Of a stretch of 8,630 nt of DNA, positions 6,625 through 8,630 are shown piece after piece. The position numbers were made by a program, and so were the translations under genes. This DNA is from Actinomycetes bacterium. GTDB taxonomy: Bacteria > Actinomycetota > Actinomycetes > Actinomycetales > Cellulomonadaceae. Location of the stretch: positions 1 to 8,630 of the forward strand of contig JAJYTJ010000158.1 of the NCBI GenBank assembly GCA_021793115.1, given 5' to 3'. The stretch's first letter is position 1. Every line of letters begins with the position of its first letter. The notes under the pieces were generated by a model. The model was not told the DNA's origin and did not search any database. It worked only from the letters and a program-made list of their open reading frames with translations.

Positions 6625-8630
6625 GTGACGATCGAGGATCTCGAGTACGGCCTGTCGGCCGGCCCGGGAGGGCGCGATCGGACGCCCCCGCAGGACGTCG
6701 AGGCGGAGCGGTCCGTCCTCGGCGGCATGATGATCAGCAAGGACGCCATCGCCGACGTCGTCGAGGTGCTCCGCGGCAACGACTTCTATCGGCCCGCGCA
6801 CGAGATGGTCTACGAGGCGATCCTCGACCTCTACGGTCGCGGCGAGCCGGCGGACGCGATCACGGTGGCCGACGAGCTCACGAAGCGCGGCGAGCTCGGC
6901 CGCATCGGCGGGGCGCCCTACCTGCACACGCTCATCGCCACCGTGCCCACGGCGGCCAACGCCGGCTACTACGCGCGCATCGTGCGCGAGCGCGCCATCC
7001 TGCGCCGTCTCGTCGAGGCGGGCACGCGCATCACGCAGCTCGGGTACGGCTCGGACGGCGGCGACGTCGACGAGCTGGTGAACACCGCGCAGGCCGAGGT
7101 GTACGCCGTCACCGAGCGCCGCGCGAGCGAGGACTACGTGCCGCTGTCGGAGATCATCGGCGCGACGGTGGACGAGATCGAGGCGGCCGGCCACCACGGC
7201 GACGGGATGAAGGGTGTCCCCACCGGCTTCGCGGACCTCGACAAGCTGACCAACGGCCTGCACCCGGGACAGATGATCGTCATTGCCGCCAGGCCCGCCA
7301 TCGGGAAGGCCCTCGCCCTGGACACCCCGCTGCCGACACCCACCGGCTGGACCACGATGGGCGAGGTGCGGGTCGGCGACGACCTGATCGCGGCCGACGG
7401 CACGCCGACGCGGGTGGTCGCCGCGACCGAGGTGATGACCGGTCGGCCCTGCTACCGCGTGACGTTCGACGACGGCGCCACGATCATCGCCGACGCCTGG
7501 CACGAGTGGCGCACGCGGACCCGCGCCGATCGGCGGAAGCCGGGCCGGGAGGCGCGCACCTGGACCACCGAGCAGATGGCGGCGAGCGTGCGCTGCGCCA
7601 CCGCCGATGCGCGCGTGAACCACAGCGTCGAGACGACGGCACCGCTGTCACTCCCGCCCGCCGACCTCCTCGTCGACCCATACGTGCTCGGAGTCTGGTT
7701 GGGGGACGGCCACAGCGCGTCTGCTCGGTACGCGAGCGCCGATCCCGAGATCGCCATGGAGATCGACAGCCGAGGCTACGTCGCCACCGAGAGGCGTGGT
7801 TCGGCAGCGGGCGCCGCGCGGCTGTACCAGATCCAGCTCGAACCCGATCCTCCGCTCGCCCCACGTCGCTGCGAGGTGTGCGGACGCGAGTTCGTCCCGA
7901 GGCTGCCGCAGGTGCGGACCTGTGGGCGCAGCTGCGGCGGCAAGGTCAAGGCGCTGTCCGGGCCGGTTCCGGCGCCGACGTGCGTCGAGTGCGGTGGTCC
8001 CACGACGGCCGTGTCTCGGTGCGAGTCCTGCGAACGAACCCTTGGGAGCGTCCAGGCGCGTCTGCGCACCCTGGGTGTGCTCGGCGACAAGCACATCCCG
8101 ACGGCGTACTTGCGGGGCAGCGAGTGGCAGCGCCGCGAGCTGCTGGCTGGGCTCATGGACACGGACGGCACCGTCAACCCGACCGGCAGCCCGCAGATCG
8201 CACTGACCAACCGCAGGCTGGCGGAGGACGTGCGAGAGCTCCTGCACTCCCTGGGCTACCGGACCGGCTTCTCGACCAAGCGAGTTCTCGGGCGCTCCGA
8301 GGAGAGCTCCACCGCCTACACGATCACCTTCACCACGGACGACGACGTGTTCCACCTGGAGCGCAAGCGGCTCGTGCACAAGGAGCGGCGCAAGCGTTCG
8401 ACGCCCCGGCTGCGGCAGCGGTACGTCGTCGCCGTCGAGCCGGTCGACCCGGTTCCGGTGCGGTGCGTCCAGGTGGATCATCCGGATCACCTCTACCTCG
8501 CCAGTCGCGCGATGATCCCGACCCACAACTCGACCCTCGGCATCGACATCGCCCGGTCCGCGGCGATCAAGCACCACCTGACGAGTGTCGTGTTCTCGCT
8601 CGAGATGAGCCGCAACGAGATCACCATGCG
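6625..8630 (+). CDS. dnaB: Replicative DNA helicase DnaB, intein-containing (3' end outside window)
   Basis: This is the replication-fork helicase that unwinds DNA ahead of the polymerase as a hexamer. The frame runs unbroken from GTG 6625 to the right edge, 668 residues, of which 407 are an intein. The N-terminal DnaB domain spans residues 20-125: PPQDVEAERSVLGGMMISKDAI, then NDFYRPAHEMVYEAI and GGAPYLHTLIATVPTAANAGYY. The ATPase domain starts with GVPTGFADLDKLTNGLHPGQ (197-216). Its P-loop ARPAIGK (222-228) is cut by the intein and resumes as STLGIDIARS, followed by VVFSLEMSRNEITM. GTG 6625 has GAGGGG with an 8-nt spacer; GTG 6616 is an in-frame alternative, and a TGA at 6601 blocks anything further upstream. 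Without splicing the ATP site cannot form. Later motifs and any second intein lie beyond the window. Confidence 0.97.
   Translation, partial: MTIEDLEYGLSAGPGGRDRTPPQDVEAERSVLGGMMISKDAIADVVEVLRGNDFYRPAHEMVYEAILDLYGRGEPADAITVADELTKRGELGRIGGAPYLHTLIATVPTAANAGYYARIVRERAILRRLVEAGTRITQLGYGSDGGDVDELVNTAQAEVYAVTERRASEDYVPLSEIIGATVDEIEAAGHHGDGMKGVPTGFADLDKLTNGLHPGQMIVIAARPAIGKALALDTPLPTPTGWTTMGEVRVGDDLIAADGTPTRVVAATEVMTGRPCYRVTFDDGATIIADAWHEWRTRTRADRRKPGREARTWTTEQMAASVRCATADARVNHSVETTAPLSLPPADLLVDPYVLGVWLGDGHSASARYASADPEIAMEIDSRGYVATERRGSAAGAARLYQIQLEPDPPLAPRRCEVCGREFVPRLPQVRTCGRSCGGKVKALSGPVPAPTCVECGGPTTAVSRCESCERTLGSVQARLRTLGVLGDKHIPTAYLRGSEWQRRELLAGLMDTDGTVNPTGSPQIALTNRRLAEDVRELLHSLGYRTGFSTKRVLGRSEESSTAYTITFTTDDDVFHLERKRLVHKERRKRSTPRLRQRYVVAVEPVDPVPVRCVQVDHPDHLYLASRAMIPTHNSTLGIDIARSAAIKHHLTSVVFSLEMSRNEITM
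7309..8529 (+). mobile_element. Class 3 intein with LAGLIDADG homing endonuclease in the DnaB P-loop
   Basis: This is a 407-residue protein-splicing element inserted in frame between Lys228 and Ser of the Walker A motif. Block A starts ALALDTPLPTPTGWTTMGEV with Ala at position 1, not Cys or Ser. Block B holds ADAWHEW with His65 and Trp67, block F is RCVQVDHPDHLYL with Cys386, and block G is MIPTHN with Thr405, His406 and Asn407, followed by extein Ser. Trp67, Cys386 and Thr405 form the WCT signature of class 3 inteins, which start splicing from the block F Cys. The homing endonuclease has block C VLGVWLGDGHS (126-136, Asp133), block D KHIP (261-264), block E RRELLAGLMDTDG (275-287, Asp286) and block H around 295-321. 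Both catalytic Asp are present, so the nuclease looks intact. Codons within the endonuclease part are less GC-biased than in the flanking helicase. Confidence 0.95.
7870..8031 (+). other. Twin Cys4 zinc-finger-like insert within the intein endonuclease
   Basis: Intein residues 188-241 contain C188-x2-C191-x13-C205-x3-C209 and, 16 residues on, C225-x2-C228-x9-C238-x2-C241. The wording (CEVCGREF...RTCGRSCGGK and CVECGGPT...SRCESCER) resembles small zinc-ribbon DNA-binding modules found on other homing nucleases. It sits between LAGLIDADG blocks C and D, which explains why blocks C and E are about 145 residues apart. It probably adds DNA contacts at the homing site. Zinc binding is predicted from spacing only. 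Confidence 0.75.

Noticed and set aside
6124..7623. Long minus-strand open frame across the 5' half of dnaB and the divergent control region
   Set aside because: It runs antisense to conserved DnaB motifs and shares the start of the MATE gene only in the wrong frame. It has no domain signature.
7648..8577. Minus-strand open frame opposite the intein
   Set aside because: The plus frame carries all intein and endonuclease blocks; the antisense product has no recognisable features.
6625..8630. dnaB as a pseudogene or as two genes broken by an insertion
   Set aside because: The frame is uninterrupted, and the inserted segment has complete N- and C-terminal splicing blocks with extein motifs rejoining exactly as GK-ST. 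It is therefore an intein and not a disruption.
1..8630. CRISPR arrays, tRNA or rRNA genes, insertion sequences
   Set aside because: No regularly spaced repeats, cloverleaf sequences, ribosomal RNA words or transposase motifs were seen on either strand. The only mobile element visible is the intein.

Overview
The window is very GC-rich DNA with GTG and TTG starts, strong G-rich ribosome sites and third-position G/C codons. Together with the protein family resemblances, this points to an actinobacterium, probably a Micrococcales/Cellulomonas-like organism. The taxon is inferred from style and gene content and has not been checked by a search.

Left part (1-4786, all on the minus strand): a complete-looking branched-chain amino acid type ABC importer, transcribed right to left as binding lipoprotein (livJ/livK-like), livH, livM, livG and livF. 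The livF gene runs off the left edge. The four distal genes are tightly coupled: livH/livM and livM/livG overlap by 4 nt (ATGA) and livG/livF by 14 nt. The binding-protein gene is set apart by a 115-nt spacer with a large GC hairpin, which probably lets the abundant binding protein be made in excess of the membrane complex. Upstream of the binding-protein gene is an exact match to the actinobacterial GlnR half-site pair GTnAC-n6-GAAAC. This suggests nitrogen control of the operon.

Middle (4955-6307, minus): a MATE/DinF-family multidrug or metabolite exporter with a weakly defined start codon.

Intergenic region 6308-6624: a divergent control region between the exporter and dnaB. It holds a 19-nt imperfect direct repeat, DnaA-box-like words and a plausible actinobacterial promoter for dnaB.

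Right part (6625-8630, plus): the replicative helicase gene dnaB, running off the right edge. Its reading frame carries an in-frame 407-residue intein (7309-8529) inserted inside the Walker A P-loop, between the invariant Lys and the following Ser. The intein has the Trp-Cys-Thr signature of class 3 inteins (Ala at position 1, block B HxW, block F Cys, terminal THN followed by Ser). It also carries a LAGLIDADG homing endonuclease whose two motifs are separated by an inserted four-Cys plus four-Cys pair of zinc-finger-like motifs. This intein, and its zinc-finger insert in particular, is the most unusual element here.
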